DNA of 64,000 nt from Epiperipatus broadwayi (taxonomy: Eukaryota > Onychophora > Udeonychophora > Euonychophora > Peripatidae): positions 122,001 to 186,000 of the forward strand of contig JAQFVV010013079.1 of the NCBI GenBank assembly GCA_028023455.1, given 5' to 3'. The notes beneath the pieces were generated by a model. The model saw only the letters and a list, made by a program, of their open reading frames with translations. It searched no databases and was not told the DNA's origin. Shown here in pieces: positions 35,599 through 45,640 of this stretch; positions within the stretch are counted from its first letter, which is position 1; every line of letters starts with the position of its first letter. A program made the position numbers and the translations under genes.

Positions 35599-35814
35599 TT
35601 TAATATTATTTTTATGCGGGTCTGGTTTAATTTTGGATTTGGGGTAGTTTTGATGATATATATATATTATTTTTTCATTTAAATTTACTCTTATTAATCT
35701 TTTAATATTTAACTTTAACATTATATATTAATACTTTAATATTTTACACTATTATTCATTATATTAACATTCAATATGTATCATTTTCATTTCCCTATAA
35801 TGTTATTTTTAATG

Positions 35815-35816
<2 letters not shown>

Positions 35817-35850
<34 letters not shown>

Positions 35851-35851
35851 C

Positions 35852-35883
<32 letters not shown>
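35817..35883. repeat. (AT)n microsatellite
   Basis: Two AT-dinucleotide runs separated by 'aacatt', ending at the left border of the B foldback. Confidence 0.9.
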
Positions 35884-35887
<4 letters not shown>

Positions 35888-35984
35888 CAAAAGATGGAAC
35901 TTTACCAAAACCTCTGAACAAGCATATTGTTGTTTACAGAAATGTCAAAAGAGTTAGAATTCACTATCTCTTTCGTTGGCTCCA

Positions 35985-36031
35985 CCTTCAGATCAGCTAA
36001 TTTCTAGCTAATTTGCTATCATCAGTGAAGG
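35985..36031 (-). ncRNA. hammerhead ribozyme, intact (family B, left arm)
   Basis: On the minus strand: stem I CCTTCA/TGAAGG (6 bp, perfect), core CTGATGA, stem II TAGC/GCTA (4 bp, 6-nt loop), GAAA, stem III TTA/TGA (3 bp with a U-G), AUC cleavage site. All conserved core bases are present; this is the best hammerhead in the window. Confidence 0.9.
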
Positions 36032-36561
36032 TTAGGGCTAGAAACTAGATCTAAACACTGACTCCAAGTGTTTATGCAACAAGTTCCTATCAGTTTGCAA
36101 GCCTGAATTTTTCAGACACGTAATGTCTTCAAACTCAGCCTAATAAGCCAGATAACTTCATGGGCCTGATATCATTTCAGTTTCACCACATAGTCAAAGC
36201 CTCTGCAACATATATCATTGCAAAAACCTTTAAAGGTACATTTATGAAAAACAAAAACAAGTTTGGAGGTTTTGGTATAGCTCCATCTATTGATTATAAA
36301 TGCAAGCGATAGCAAGTTACATGATTTATAACTTGTTTTTGTTTTTTATAAATGTACCTTTAAAGGTTTTTGCAATGATATATATTGCAAAGGCTTTGAC
36401 TATGTGGTGAAACTGAACTGATATCAGACCCATGTAGCTATCTGGCTTGTTAGGCTGGGTTTGAAGACATTACATGTCTGAAAAATTCATGCTTGCAAAC
36501 TGATAGTAACTTGTTGCATAAATGCTTGGAGTCAGTGTTTAGATCTAGTTTCTAGCCCTAT

Positions 36562-36608
36562 CCTTCACTGATAATAGCAAATTAGCTTGAAATCAACTGA
36601 TCTGAAGG
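36562..36608 (+). ncRNA. hammerhead ribozyme, one core change (family B, right arm)
   Basis: Stem I CCTTCA/TGAAGG perfect, stem II AGC/GCT with a U-U at its base, GAAA, short stem III, AUC cleavage site. The core reads CTGATAA (G8 to A), so cleavage is probably impaired. Confidence 0.8.
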
Positions 36609-36880
36609 TGGAGCCAATGAAAGAGATAGTGAATACTGACTCTTTTGATGTTTATGTAAACAAAAATACACTTGTTCAGAGGTTTTAGTAAAGCTCCATC
36701 TATTGATCATAAATGCAAGCAATAGCAAGTTATGTGATTTATAACTTGTTTTTGTTTTTCATATATATATATATATATATTGTATTTATAATTTCCACCC
36801 TTAACTTGCTAAATTCAAACTTTAAATTTTGCAGTTACATTTTAATAGATCCCTTTTTCTATTTTTCATATAACAACTTT

Positions 36881-37186
36881 TTATATCAAAATTTTCTTCA
36901 GGCCCAAATCTCTATTTAATACTGATTTAATATCATTCATATAAATAGTTTGTTTTATTTTTCTATCCCTTTTATTATTTGTAAATTGTATTATCTTTAT
37001 ACAATTTTTTTCAAAATCGTGCCCAGTCTTTAATGTATGTAAATATATATATATATGAGTTTTTATCATATTTATGTTATAATTGTCTTCTATATATAAA
37101 TTCCTTGTTTTTCCTACATAATTTACTTTTAGATTATTAATTTGACACTTTTTACAATTAATTTCATATATTCCATTTTTTTTCAT
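36881..37186 (-). pseudogene. PLE-2 GIY-YIG endonuclease fragment
   Basis: A 101-codon frame: 'NGIYEINCKKC' (GIY half), 'NYVGKTRN' (YVG half), 'HTLKTGHDFEKNC' (the conserved H..TGH block), ending 'LNRDLGL'. The order and spacing are those of a Penelope-like GIY-YIG domain, but the sequence is clearly a different family from PLE-1. No RT is visible upstream on the minus strand (37.2-37.4 kb). Confidence 0.8.
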
Positions 37187-37448
37187 TATCTAAATTTTTA
37201 TTATAATTACTAATATACTTATTTTCTAAAATACTAATCTGTAATATTAATAAGCCAATAAGCTAATGCACATGCACTTTGTATATTTAACTATATATAA
37301 ATGAATACTCATTTCTAAATAAGATAATCTTTGTAAATATTCATCGGATAAAACCAAAAATATTGAAATTTATTACAATGAATTGTTAAACATTGAATAT
37401 AGTTATGAATATGTTTATTATACTATTAAAAATTTTAATTCTAAATAT

Positions 37449-37451
37449 AAA

Positions 37452-37500
<49 letters not shown>
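37449..37500. repeat. (AAT)n microsatellite
   Basis: About 16 AAT/ATA trinucleotide units. It produces poly-N or poly-I open frames that are artefacts. Confidence 0.9.
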
Positions 37501-37519
37501 TTAATTTTTCTGATAAAAA

Positions 37520-38030
37520 AAAATTGGATATCAATACCATATATTTCGAATCAACAGGCAAGTTTCATTAAGAAAATTTATAAAGTTATTTGTGAGATTA
37601 CATTACCATCTACATTAAATAAATTAATAAATAATTCAAAGGATAAAACTTTGACAAATAAAAATTGTATCGTTTACAAGTGGACATGTAGATGTGGCAG
37701 TGATATATAGGTGAGTCGAAGTGCACATTGGAAAAAAGAACAAAAGAGCACTTGCTATTATTAAAAAGTGTTTAAAATACAAAACAAAATTATAAAAATA
37801 ATCATAATTTATCAGCTTCCATCTTTTATGACCATAATAAATCATGTATATATTGTTTGATTTTAATTTTATAGTAAGGTAAAAATATTGCAAACTGAAA
37901 GAAATAATAATAAAAGAAAAATTAATGAAGCAAAGTTAATATATAAATACAAGCAAGAATTAATCAATATACAGGCAGCAAATGGTAAGATCACAAAATT
38001 ATGGGACAGTTGACCTTTTAAAAGTATTAG
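37520..38030 (+). pseudogene. PLE-3 GIY-YIG endonuclease fragment, broken
   Basis: Plus-strand pieces in more than one frame: 'NKNCIVYKWTCRCGSDI' (GIY half with the C-x-CG motif common in Penelope-like endonucleases; about 37,657-37,708), then after a TAG 'VSRSAHWKK' (YVG half), and at about 37,880-37,960 'ERNNNKRKINEAKLIY' matching the C-terminal E..N..R..EA..I block. It is a third Penelope-like family, distinct from PLE-1 and PLE-2. Several stops; no RT visible. Confidence 0.7.
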
Positions 38031-39088
38031 TTGACAAAAACTACAAGGATGGTTGAAAGCACTCCTAAGTGACGTTTATAGATATATTTTTATGAACTTA
38101 TAAGTACTTTATTTTCTAATATTTATTTATTTATTTATTAATATCATAAGCAATTACAGTTATGTACTGCATTAAACAACTGAAAAGACATTACAATGTC
38201 AAAGGTATTATATGATGTAAAAGATGGCATGCATCATACTTTCTGCTTCAAAGATGCTTATTTATCAAATGGATCAAGCTTTTTAAATATTATTGATCAC
38301 AGACTGCATATATGCATGTAGAAAGAGCAACTGAATGAGTGATTAAGAAGGAGAAAGAGAAAATTATATGTAAATATAATTTCTTATTTTTAAATAAACA
38401 AATTACTATTGTATTTTTACAGTATATTAATTTTGAATTATTTTATTCTATATTATATTTATTTTTAATTAAAAATATTAGTTTCTAATAAAAATATTAC
38501 ATTAATAACTGTTTTTTTTTTTTTTAAAAATTGATGACAATCGCGACATTTAAAAAGTTTCAATTACTTAAAATATATATGTGCTAATTATTACTAACAT
38601 TTCCGACCTTATACTTTAATTAATAATTAGTAGAAATGTTGTGAAAGCTATTTAATTTTAAAACATTTTGTTAAAAAATAATTAGTTTTAATTATTTAAT
38701 AATAAAGTTTTTTGCAATTACAAATTTTAAAAAATTACAAGTAGACAGAAAAAAATAATCCTCAAGGTTGAAAAACAAACGGGAACAATCAAAATGCATC
38801 TTATTAGCGAACAATTCAGCAATAATCACATGATTAATATTAATTGATTTAAGAAAGAGTTGTTTGCCAGATTTATTTTAATTAACAAATTAATAAAATA
38901 AAAGCTATAATTAAAACTACGGATTACTTTTTTCAAAATGTAAATCTTTGATTTAAAAGTAAGTTAAGAAACAGAGTCTAACTTTCTATTTAAACCAAAA
39001 CAGAATGGTAACTAAATAGCTTTCCAAAATATTTTATATTATCATTTTATAGATTATTTTAATTTACGTTTTTTATTAAAATCTAAAA
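38031..39088. other. unassigned AT-rich DNA
   Basis: No supported feature. Confidence 0.5.
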
Positions 39089-39160
39089 GTATTGGTGGTC
39101 CAGTCGTTAGCCCAACAGCCTTCCAAGCAGGTGGCCCGAGTTCGCTTCCTTGTCAACGCT
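39089..39160 (+). tRNA. tRNA-Gly(UCC)-like pseudogene or SINE head
   Basis: 72 nt collinear with the tRNA-Gly-like locus at 53,435: anticodon region 'CCTTCCAAGC', T-arm 'GAGTTCGCTTC', 3' 'TCAACGC'. The acceptor stem (start 'GTATTGG') and anticodon stem (ACAGC against GCAGG) are damaged, so it is not a working tRNA. It shares with the 53.4-kb copy an unusual C at the normally invariant A58 position of the T loop and the 3'-flanking 'TTTGACAT'. Confidence 0.7.
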
Positions 39161-41190
39161 TTGACATATAAGAGAAAAAAACTCCTATTATTAAAAAAAA
39201 TATGTATATTTATTTCGTTTAGGTCTATCTTATTCGTATATTAGTAATTCAGAAGTATTAAATAAAAAAAATTTTTAAACGGGCGGGTGGGGAGGGGTTA
39301 ATTTGTTTATAATTAGTTTTCTACTTAATTATTGTTAATTGCAAAAAAAATAATAAAAATAATCAAATGATTTCATCTTTCAATATCAAAATAAATAAAA
39401 TTCAAATCAAACCCTTTCAATCAAACTCTTTCAGTTATATATATTAAAACAAAACAATGAAGTTAATTGTACAATTTTCAATATATAAATAAATATCAGT
39501 TATAATTAATTCATGGCATGACTACCATTCCCAGAAGTATTTACCGCTAAAATTTAAAGATTAAATTATATTAAACTTAAACAAAATTAACATTATAATG
39601 TGACTAGCAAAATTGATAATTTGTTGATATATTGATACAATTACATTGTTTGTATGAAAGTTTGTAAAGATAGTATTTATCTTGAAATTATTTCTTGCAA
39701 TATTTCCATATCTAAAATTAATTCTTAAATTCTTTCAAAAAATTCAAACTTTTTTAAACTTTCCAAATATATACAATTGTAACTAATATCACAGAAGTTA
39801 ATATACAATACAATGTTTTAAATGGTATTATTCTTCCATGGTTTACAGATGTTGTTGGCCTAACAAGTAACAGTAGTAGAATGAGAATCAAACCTGGGAC
39901 ATTCAGTTTCATATATATTCAATTTAATATGATGTTTTGACTAAATGGTTAAAGCGTAGGGCAGTTATATTACATTCATCTTAAACTTAGTATCCATGAT
40001 TGTAAATATGACAGATTTAATTCAATGATTTGATAAATGAACTTCATTTTAGGCATGTACATATTTCATGAAAAATATTTCATATTTCTTGTTAAAAGAG
40101 TTTCATTTCTCTTTTCCTTTTCCCCAAGAATAGAAATAATAAGATGGAGTAGTCTCATAGCATAGAATATATTATATAGGAGAATATATAGAAAAGTAAA
40201 AATGAACACATATTATTTAGAATGATTATTTAAAATAGAGACTAGAATGACATAAACATGAACACAGACAAAATCGAGATATACAGTTATTTAAATTAAA
40301 GTCTGAAATCACTTAAAATGTTGATTGATTAAATATTTTTTGAAATTTGTAATATTATAAACAAAAATCAATTATAAGGACTCTATTTGAATACAAATAT
40401 TTTATTTAATCAATTCTGATTTTGATATAAATCTAAATTTTGCAATAACAAAAAAAGAGTAATATTTTTCTTTAAAACAAAGTTGTTTTTTCTTTGAAAT
40501 GTACCTTGATTGTGAAATTAATTCTATAATGTGTTTTTATGTAGAGGATTAATGTAAATTAAAAAATAGAACAATGGTAATTTAGTTATTATTTTATTAA
40601 TAAAAATTGAAAGATTTAGTGTTCATCTTTATGTTTTACATATTTTTTATCACTATAAATAATGCTTCAGATTAACCGATTATTATTAAAAGTATATATA
40701 GTTTGTAATGTGAAAAAAAATATATAGAAATAAAATGATTTAAATTTTATGATATAAATCATAAAAAATGACTCACATATAGTAGTACATTGTCAGTTTT
40801 GAAGTTTCAGTATTAAAATGATTTGTTCACATGTGACAATCATTTTAGTAGGAAAATATTAAGATGAATTTGAATGCCATAAATTATTTTAATCAATCTT
40901 TTTAATAAGAATTTGTCAATACAGTCTAGTTTTGTGGGCTAATATAATTTTCTACTCCATTATTTTAATACATTCTTGTCATTGCAGCTGTTATTACTAA
41001 GTGATTATTCATATAATATAAGGACATGGATGGGCTGCTCACCAACATAAATTAGCCAGCGTGGTAACTTTATTGGTTTTTTACTTCTGAGTTTAAGATC
41101 AAGAAACACCCATGGACTTTTATCTCAGATGCCTGATAAGGCAGAATAAATGTGTGTATGAATAAAAAAATTTTCTAATAGATATAGGCA
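39161..41190. other. unassigned AT-rich DNA
   Basis: No supported gene. 39,840-39,990 contains a B-box-like 'GTTTGATTCTC' on the minus strand and could be a SINE scrap. Confidence 0.45.
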
Positions 41191-41384
41191 ATCATGACAG
41201 GCAAAAATAAATCATAGCCTTCATTCCCAGAAGGCTGTAAAATCACCAGTCAAGGCAGCTATTGGTGGCCAAAGATAAAGGAGGCTAAGAAGCACCTGAT
41301 TGTGGACCTAGGCTGCCATTTGATGATGATTTTTATTTAGGTATGTACAACTGCAAATCACTCCAAATGAAAAAAAGATTGCAA

Positions 41385-42010
41385 GAATTGGAAGAACTGT
41401 TTTATATTAAATGAGGCATTAATGAGTTTTGTGAAGTTAGAACAATTTAAATGGGCCTGTACTCTACTACAAAGGCACAAATATTGGGAGTACAAGTGGA
41501 GTAGGATTCATTATAAATAAAAAGTGGATGATTGTGGAGATTGATGGTGTACCAAATAGAATGGCAAGATTAATTATTCAACTTAATAGAAAATACCAAA
41601 TGCAGTTAATTCTGGTTAATGCCCTATCAAGTTCTCATAGTGATGCAGTAGTACAAGATTTTTATATGGATGTACAAAAGACTTTTCATCAGACCAAACA
41701 ACATTTTAAAATTGTTATTGGTGACTTTAATGCTAGAATTGGTAAACAAATGAAAGATGAAAGTGTTGTAGGTAAATTTGGTTATGGTAATAGCAATGAG
41801 AGAAGACATTGACTTGTGGAGTTTTCAGAAAAAGAAAAAGTTTATATTATGAATACTTTTTGAGAAAAATTTTAAAAGGAAATGGACATAGAAGCATCCA
41901 AATAAAGCTACAGTGAAATTGGATTATAATTTGACTAACAGAAAATACATATTTCAAGATTGTAATGTTTTTAATAAATTAAACACAGTAAGTGATCATC
42001 GAGTAGTAAG
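41385..42010 (+). pseudogene. RTE endonuclease domain
   Basis: The frame 41,528-41,812 contains 'KIVIGDFNARIG', the GDFNA block of APE-type endonucleases, and 'YGNSNERRH' just after it. The earlier E-containing block is in another frame at about 41,390-41,440. The domain nicks target DNA for priming. Broken by stops. Confidence 0.8.
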
Positions 42011-42469
42011 ATTTACATGTTGATGTGAAACTAAAAAGACAAACATTATAAAGAAAAATAATATTTACAGTTGATATTTCTAATTTTTAAAATCATTCTA
42101 ATGAATTTAAGTTAAAACTTGCAAAATGGTTTCAAGTATTAGTAGATTTTTAACATGATTCACATTTGAATAAAATTAATCAGAAAATAACTGATGCACT
42201 TTTAAAAACTACAACAAAGGTAGTTGATAGACAAAGTAGCAATTGATCAATACAATTTTTACTGAGACTAGAGAATTAATGAAAAATTAAAAAAATGTGA
42301 AGATATATAAAAATGATGTATTAAAAAGAATTGAATATCTTGATTTTAGTAAAATTGTATAAAAAAGAACTGATAATGATATAAGTAAGTATAATTGAGA
42401 ACTAGCAAAGAAATCTGTAGAAGAGAATAAAGGTCTCAAGAATGTAAAACCACATCTTAGTATTGATAG

Positions 42470-43592
42470 TAATATTATATCTGCAATAAGAAAAAAAGAT
42501 GGAACTATTACTAAAAAGAGAGATGACATCATGAAATGAGTAGAAGAGTTTTATCAAGAATTATATAATAATAATGAACAAGTACTTCCAAAATCTATTA
42601 TATCTTCTGAATTGCCCAGAATTTTAAATGATGAAGTAAGACATGTAATTAAATTTATGAAGAAAGGAAAAGCCTCCTGTAATGATGGAGTTATAATTGA
42701 TATATTAAAAGAAGAAGATAAAGAAATACATTTTTTTTAGCAAAGTTATATACCAAAGGTCTAAATAATAAAGATTTACCAAATGATTGTATGAATGCAG
42801 TATTAATATTGATAATTTGAAAAGTTGATAAAGAAGATATTAAAAATTACAGACCTATTAATTTATACAACATTTTTACCAAGATAATTACAACTTGTCT
42901 GCTAAGAACATTGGATTTCAACCAACCAAGAGAATAAGCTGGATTTAAAAGTAGTTTATAGTACAGTAGATCATATCCAAGTATTGAAAGAAGTTACAGA
43001 AAGACCAATAAGTGTGAGTTACTATTATGCTTTATATTTATAAAATATGAAAAGCATTTGATTCTATAAGCATTTCTTCAGTAATTACAGTATTGGATGA
43101 TCAAGGTATAGACCCAGGATATTATCATATTCTGAAGAATATTTATAAACATGCAACAGCAACAATTAGATTACATAATGATATTAGGAAGGTTAACATT
43201 GAGTAGAATGTAAGACAGGGTAACTCTATATCTCAAAAACTTTTTACAGCAGTGCTGCAAGTAACTCTATATCTCAAAAACTTTTTACAGCAGTGCTGCA
43301 AGAAGTATTTTGTGGATTAAAATGGGAAGCTAAAAGAGTAAAAATAAATGATTATTTAAATCATTTAGATTTTTCAGATGATGTAGTTGTTTTTGCAAAT
43401 AATGCTTTGGAAATGTTGCAGAAGTTATCAGATAAAAGTAAAAAAGTAGAACTAATGGTAAATGTTAAAAAGACTAAAGTAATATTCAATGGATTTTCTC
43501 AAAAAATGAAAATAAAGATTGATTATGATGACTTAGAAAATGTTGACAACTACAAATTCCTTGACCACATTATTGTTACAGATGGAACATAG
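42470..43592 (+). pseudogene. RTE reverse transcriptase
   Basis: RT blocks seen across frames: 'KKGKASCNDGV' (the K.GKAPG.DG block, about 42,660), a motif A remnant (about 43,030-43,080), 'RQGNSISQKLF' (motif B, about 43,213), and 'LDFSDDVVVFANN' (catalytic box, F-S-D-D instead of F-A-D-D, about 43,365). Frameshifts and stops between blocks. Confidence 0.8.
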
Positions 43593-44150
43593 TTAATAAA
43601 ATTAACCATAGAATTAAACTTGTTTATAGTGCTTTTGATAGAAATAACTTAATATGAAAAGGAAATATGTATTTGTGTTTAAAAAAGGAAGGTTTTTAAT
43701 AAATGTGTTTTACCAGTTCTTACTTATGGATCTGAGACTTGGACACTTAATAGAAGAGTAATATAGAGACTTCAGACCACTCAAAAAGTATGGAGAAATG
43801 CATATTAGGAGTAACAAAAATAGATCAAAATACAATATATAGCTAAGAGAACAAACAAGTGTTACTGAGGCTTATTTAAAAAATTAAAAGACTGAAGTGG
43901 ATTTGGACTGGACATATTGCTAGAAGAGATGATAATAGATGGACAATTGAAATCTTAAACTGGATTCCAAGAGATTGTAAAAGACTCAGAAAGAGACCAC
44001 ACTCGACATGTATGAATAAAATAAAGTTTGCAGGAGTGATGTGCAGAAGAAAGGCTAGAGATCAGAGAATATTGATTGAATTTGAAGAGACCTTCAGTCT
44101 GCAGTGAATTGATAATGTTTGACAATGGTGATAATGAGTCCATTATATTG
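43593..44150 (+). pseudogene. RTE C-terminal domain and 3' end
   Basis: Pieces with 'ITYGSETWTLNRR'-type sequence (about 43,715) and 'LKWIWTGHIARRDDNRWTIEILNWIPRDCKR' in frame at about 43,890-43,985. The C-terminal domain is RTE-specific. Stops present. The antisense frame at 43,955-44,143 is not a gene. Confidence 0.75.
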
Positions 44151-44870
44151 TAATTGTCAAGTGAATAATTTTAAAATATAAAAATATATATGTATATAAG
44201 AACATAGGTTTGTGTCTATGATAAGTCAGGTGAGTGAATTCAAATCATTCAGTCTTATTTATAACCTCTCACAAATGATGTCATTTTTGTCATTAAAACT
44301 ATGGTTACACTCATTATTCACTCTAATACTAAAATCCATACTTAACAGCTCTTTACAATAATAACAATAAAAATATTTTATAATTATTATATATTTAAAA
44401 AAATAATACCTACACTTCATAATATTCTTTTAATTCAACACAAATTAAAACAATTTACACTACATTCTCACATATTGCATTGGAAATATATATTTTACAT
44501 ATATCATTCCAATAAAATGTTACACTTATAAAATCATAACAACATACACATTTTGGACATTAAATGTTTAAGTATACTGTTTATAAATACAGAAAATAAA
44601 ATATATAGAATAAAAAAAACAATAATAACTTTATCAAACATATATTTTTTTTTATTTACATATGTATTTTAAATGAATACAATTTATTTATAAATTTATG
44701 TGGCAAAAATAATGCAATTTTTGCTTTAACATTTTCTTAAACTAATGCATTTCCTATTAAAACTATTGCCAAAATTACCCTTTGTTTTATTTTACTGTAA
44801 TGTCCTATATAAATACAATTTATCAAAATCACTTTGAACATTTTTAGCAAAAACCTTTTACTGTATATAT
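44151..44870. other. unassigned AT-rich DNA
   Basis: No supported feature. Confidence 0.5.
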
Positions 44871-45019
44871 ATATGAAAAAACAAGTTATTCACGTAACTT
44901 GTTATCACTTATTATTTATGATCAATAGATGGTGTTTTACCAAAACCACTGAAACAAGTGTAAATTTGTTTACATAAATGACAAAAGAGTCAGAATTCAC
45001 TATCTCTTTCATTTGCTCA

Positions 45020-45066
45020 CCCTCAGAACAGCTGATTTCAAGCTAATTTGCTATCATCAGTGAACA
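45020..45066 (-). ncRNA. hammerhead ribozyme (family B, left arm, 45 kb)
   Basis: Core CTGATGA, stem II AGC/GCT, GAAA intact; cleavage site UUC. Stem I is four pairs only (5' strand ends TTCA) and the first stem III pair is lost (U-U). Marginal. Confidence 0.75.
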
Positions 45067-45480
45067 ATAGAGTTAGAAACTAGATATAAACACTGACTCC
45101 AAGGGTTTATGAAAACATTTCTATCAGTTTGCAAGCATGAATTTTTCAGACCAGTAAAGTCTTCAAACTCTGCCTAACAAGCCAGATAGCTATATGGGTC
45201 TGATCTCAGTTCAGTTTCACCACATAGTCAAAGCCTCGGCAATATATATCATTGTTTTTGTTTTTCATAAATGTACCTGTAAAGATCTTTTGCAATGATA
45301 TATATTGCAGAGGCTTTGACTATGTGGTGAAACTGAACTGAGATCAGACCCATATAGGTATCTGGCTTGTTAAGCTGAGTTTGAAGTTTTACCAGTCTGA
45401 AAAATTCATGCTTGCAAACTGATAGAAACGTTTTACATAAACACTTGGAGTCAGTGTTTAGATCTAGTTTCTAACTCTTT

Positions 45481-45527
45481 CCTTCACTGATGATAGCAAA
45501 TTAGCTTGAAATCAGCTGATCTGAGGG
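45481..45527 (+). ncRNA. hammerhead ribozyme, intact core (family B, right arm, 45 kb)
   Basis: Stem I CCTTCA/TGAGGG (6 bp with one U-G), core CTGATGA, stem II AGC/GCT with U-U at the base and a 6-nt loop, GAAA, stem III TCA/TGA (3 bp), AUC cleavage site. All invariant positions present. Confidence 0.88.
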
Positions 45528-45640
45528 TGAGCAAATGAAAGAGATAGTGAATTCTGACTCTTTTGTCGTTTATGTAAACAAATTAACACTTGTTTCGGTG
45601 GTTTTGGTAAAATGCCATCTATTGATCATATATATATATT

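Larger units (their letters stand above)
34470..35655. mobile_element. Penelope-like element PLE-1, head-to-head pair
   Basis: Two 5'-truncated copies of the same Penelope-like element in opposite orientation, joined at about 35,098-35,100 with their 5' ends together and 3' UTRs outward. The left copy retains about 100 bp more of its 5' side than the right. Both carry a GIY-YIG endonuclease coding region, then a 3' UTR with a hammerhead. The flanks on both sides are TA dinucleotide repeats, so the target was probably (TA)n and any duplication is hidden. The right copy also has a local duplication of 'ttgtggttctttacac'. Confidence 0.85.
35884..36760. mobile_element. family B head-to-head foldback
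   Basis: The left arm (35,884-36,260, antisense) and right arm (36,261-36,760, sense) are near-complete inverted copies joined near 36,260. The right arm holds a partial tandem: the segment around 36,262-36,345 recurs at its outer end (36,670-36,760), giving a unit of about 420 bp. Each arm has a hammerhead with its 5' side toward the centre. Both outer flanks are (AT)n runs (35,850-35,883 and about 36,762-36,781), so the target was probably an AT microsatellite. Confidence 0.85.
41195..44150 (+). mobile_element. RTE-clade LINE, near full length, decayed
   Basis: About 2.95 kb of an RTE element in plus orientation. It starts with a 5' UTR shared with the 55-58 kb copy (around 41,215-41,330), followed by an APE endonuclease, a reverse transcriptase, the RTE C-terminal domain and a short 3' end with a TGA/ATG-rich terminus. 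A single-ORF layout without an ORF1 gag, and the 'LKW.W.GHIARR.DNRW' C-terminal signature, identify the RTE clade. Many frameshifts; a 43-bp local duplication ('gtaactctatatctcaaaaa') occurs at 43,219-43,302. Confidence 0.85.
44871..45640. mobile_element. family B head-to-head foldback, second copy
   Basis: The left arm (about 44,873-45,255, antisense) and right arm (about 45,257-45,638, sense) are inverted copies of the family B unit joined at about 45,256. The right arm extends about 40 bp further 5' than the left. Each arm has a hammerhead. Outer flanks on both sides are short TA runs (44,862-44,874 and 45,629-45,640), as for the B copy at 36 kb. Confidence 0.85.

Noticed and set aside
37383-37571. 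Open frame with a long asparagine run
   Set aside because: It is the translated AAT microsatellite, not a protein-coding region.
41627-41809. Minus open frames within the RTE copies (also 42,287-42,532, 55,208-55,492, 56,762-56,956, 57,494-57,733)
   Set aside because: These are antisense shadows of the RTE coding strand; the sense frames carry the motifs.
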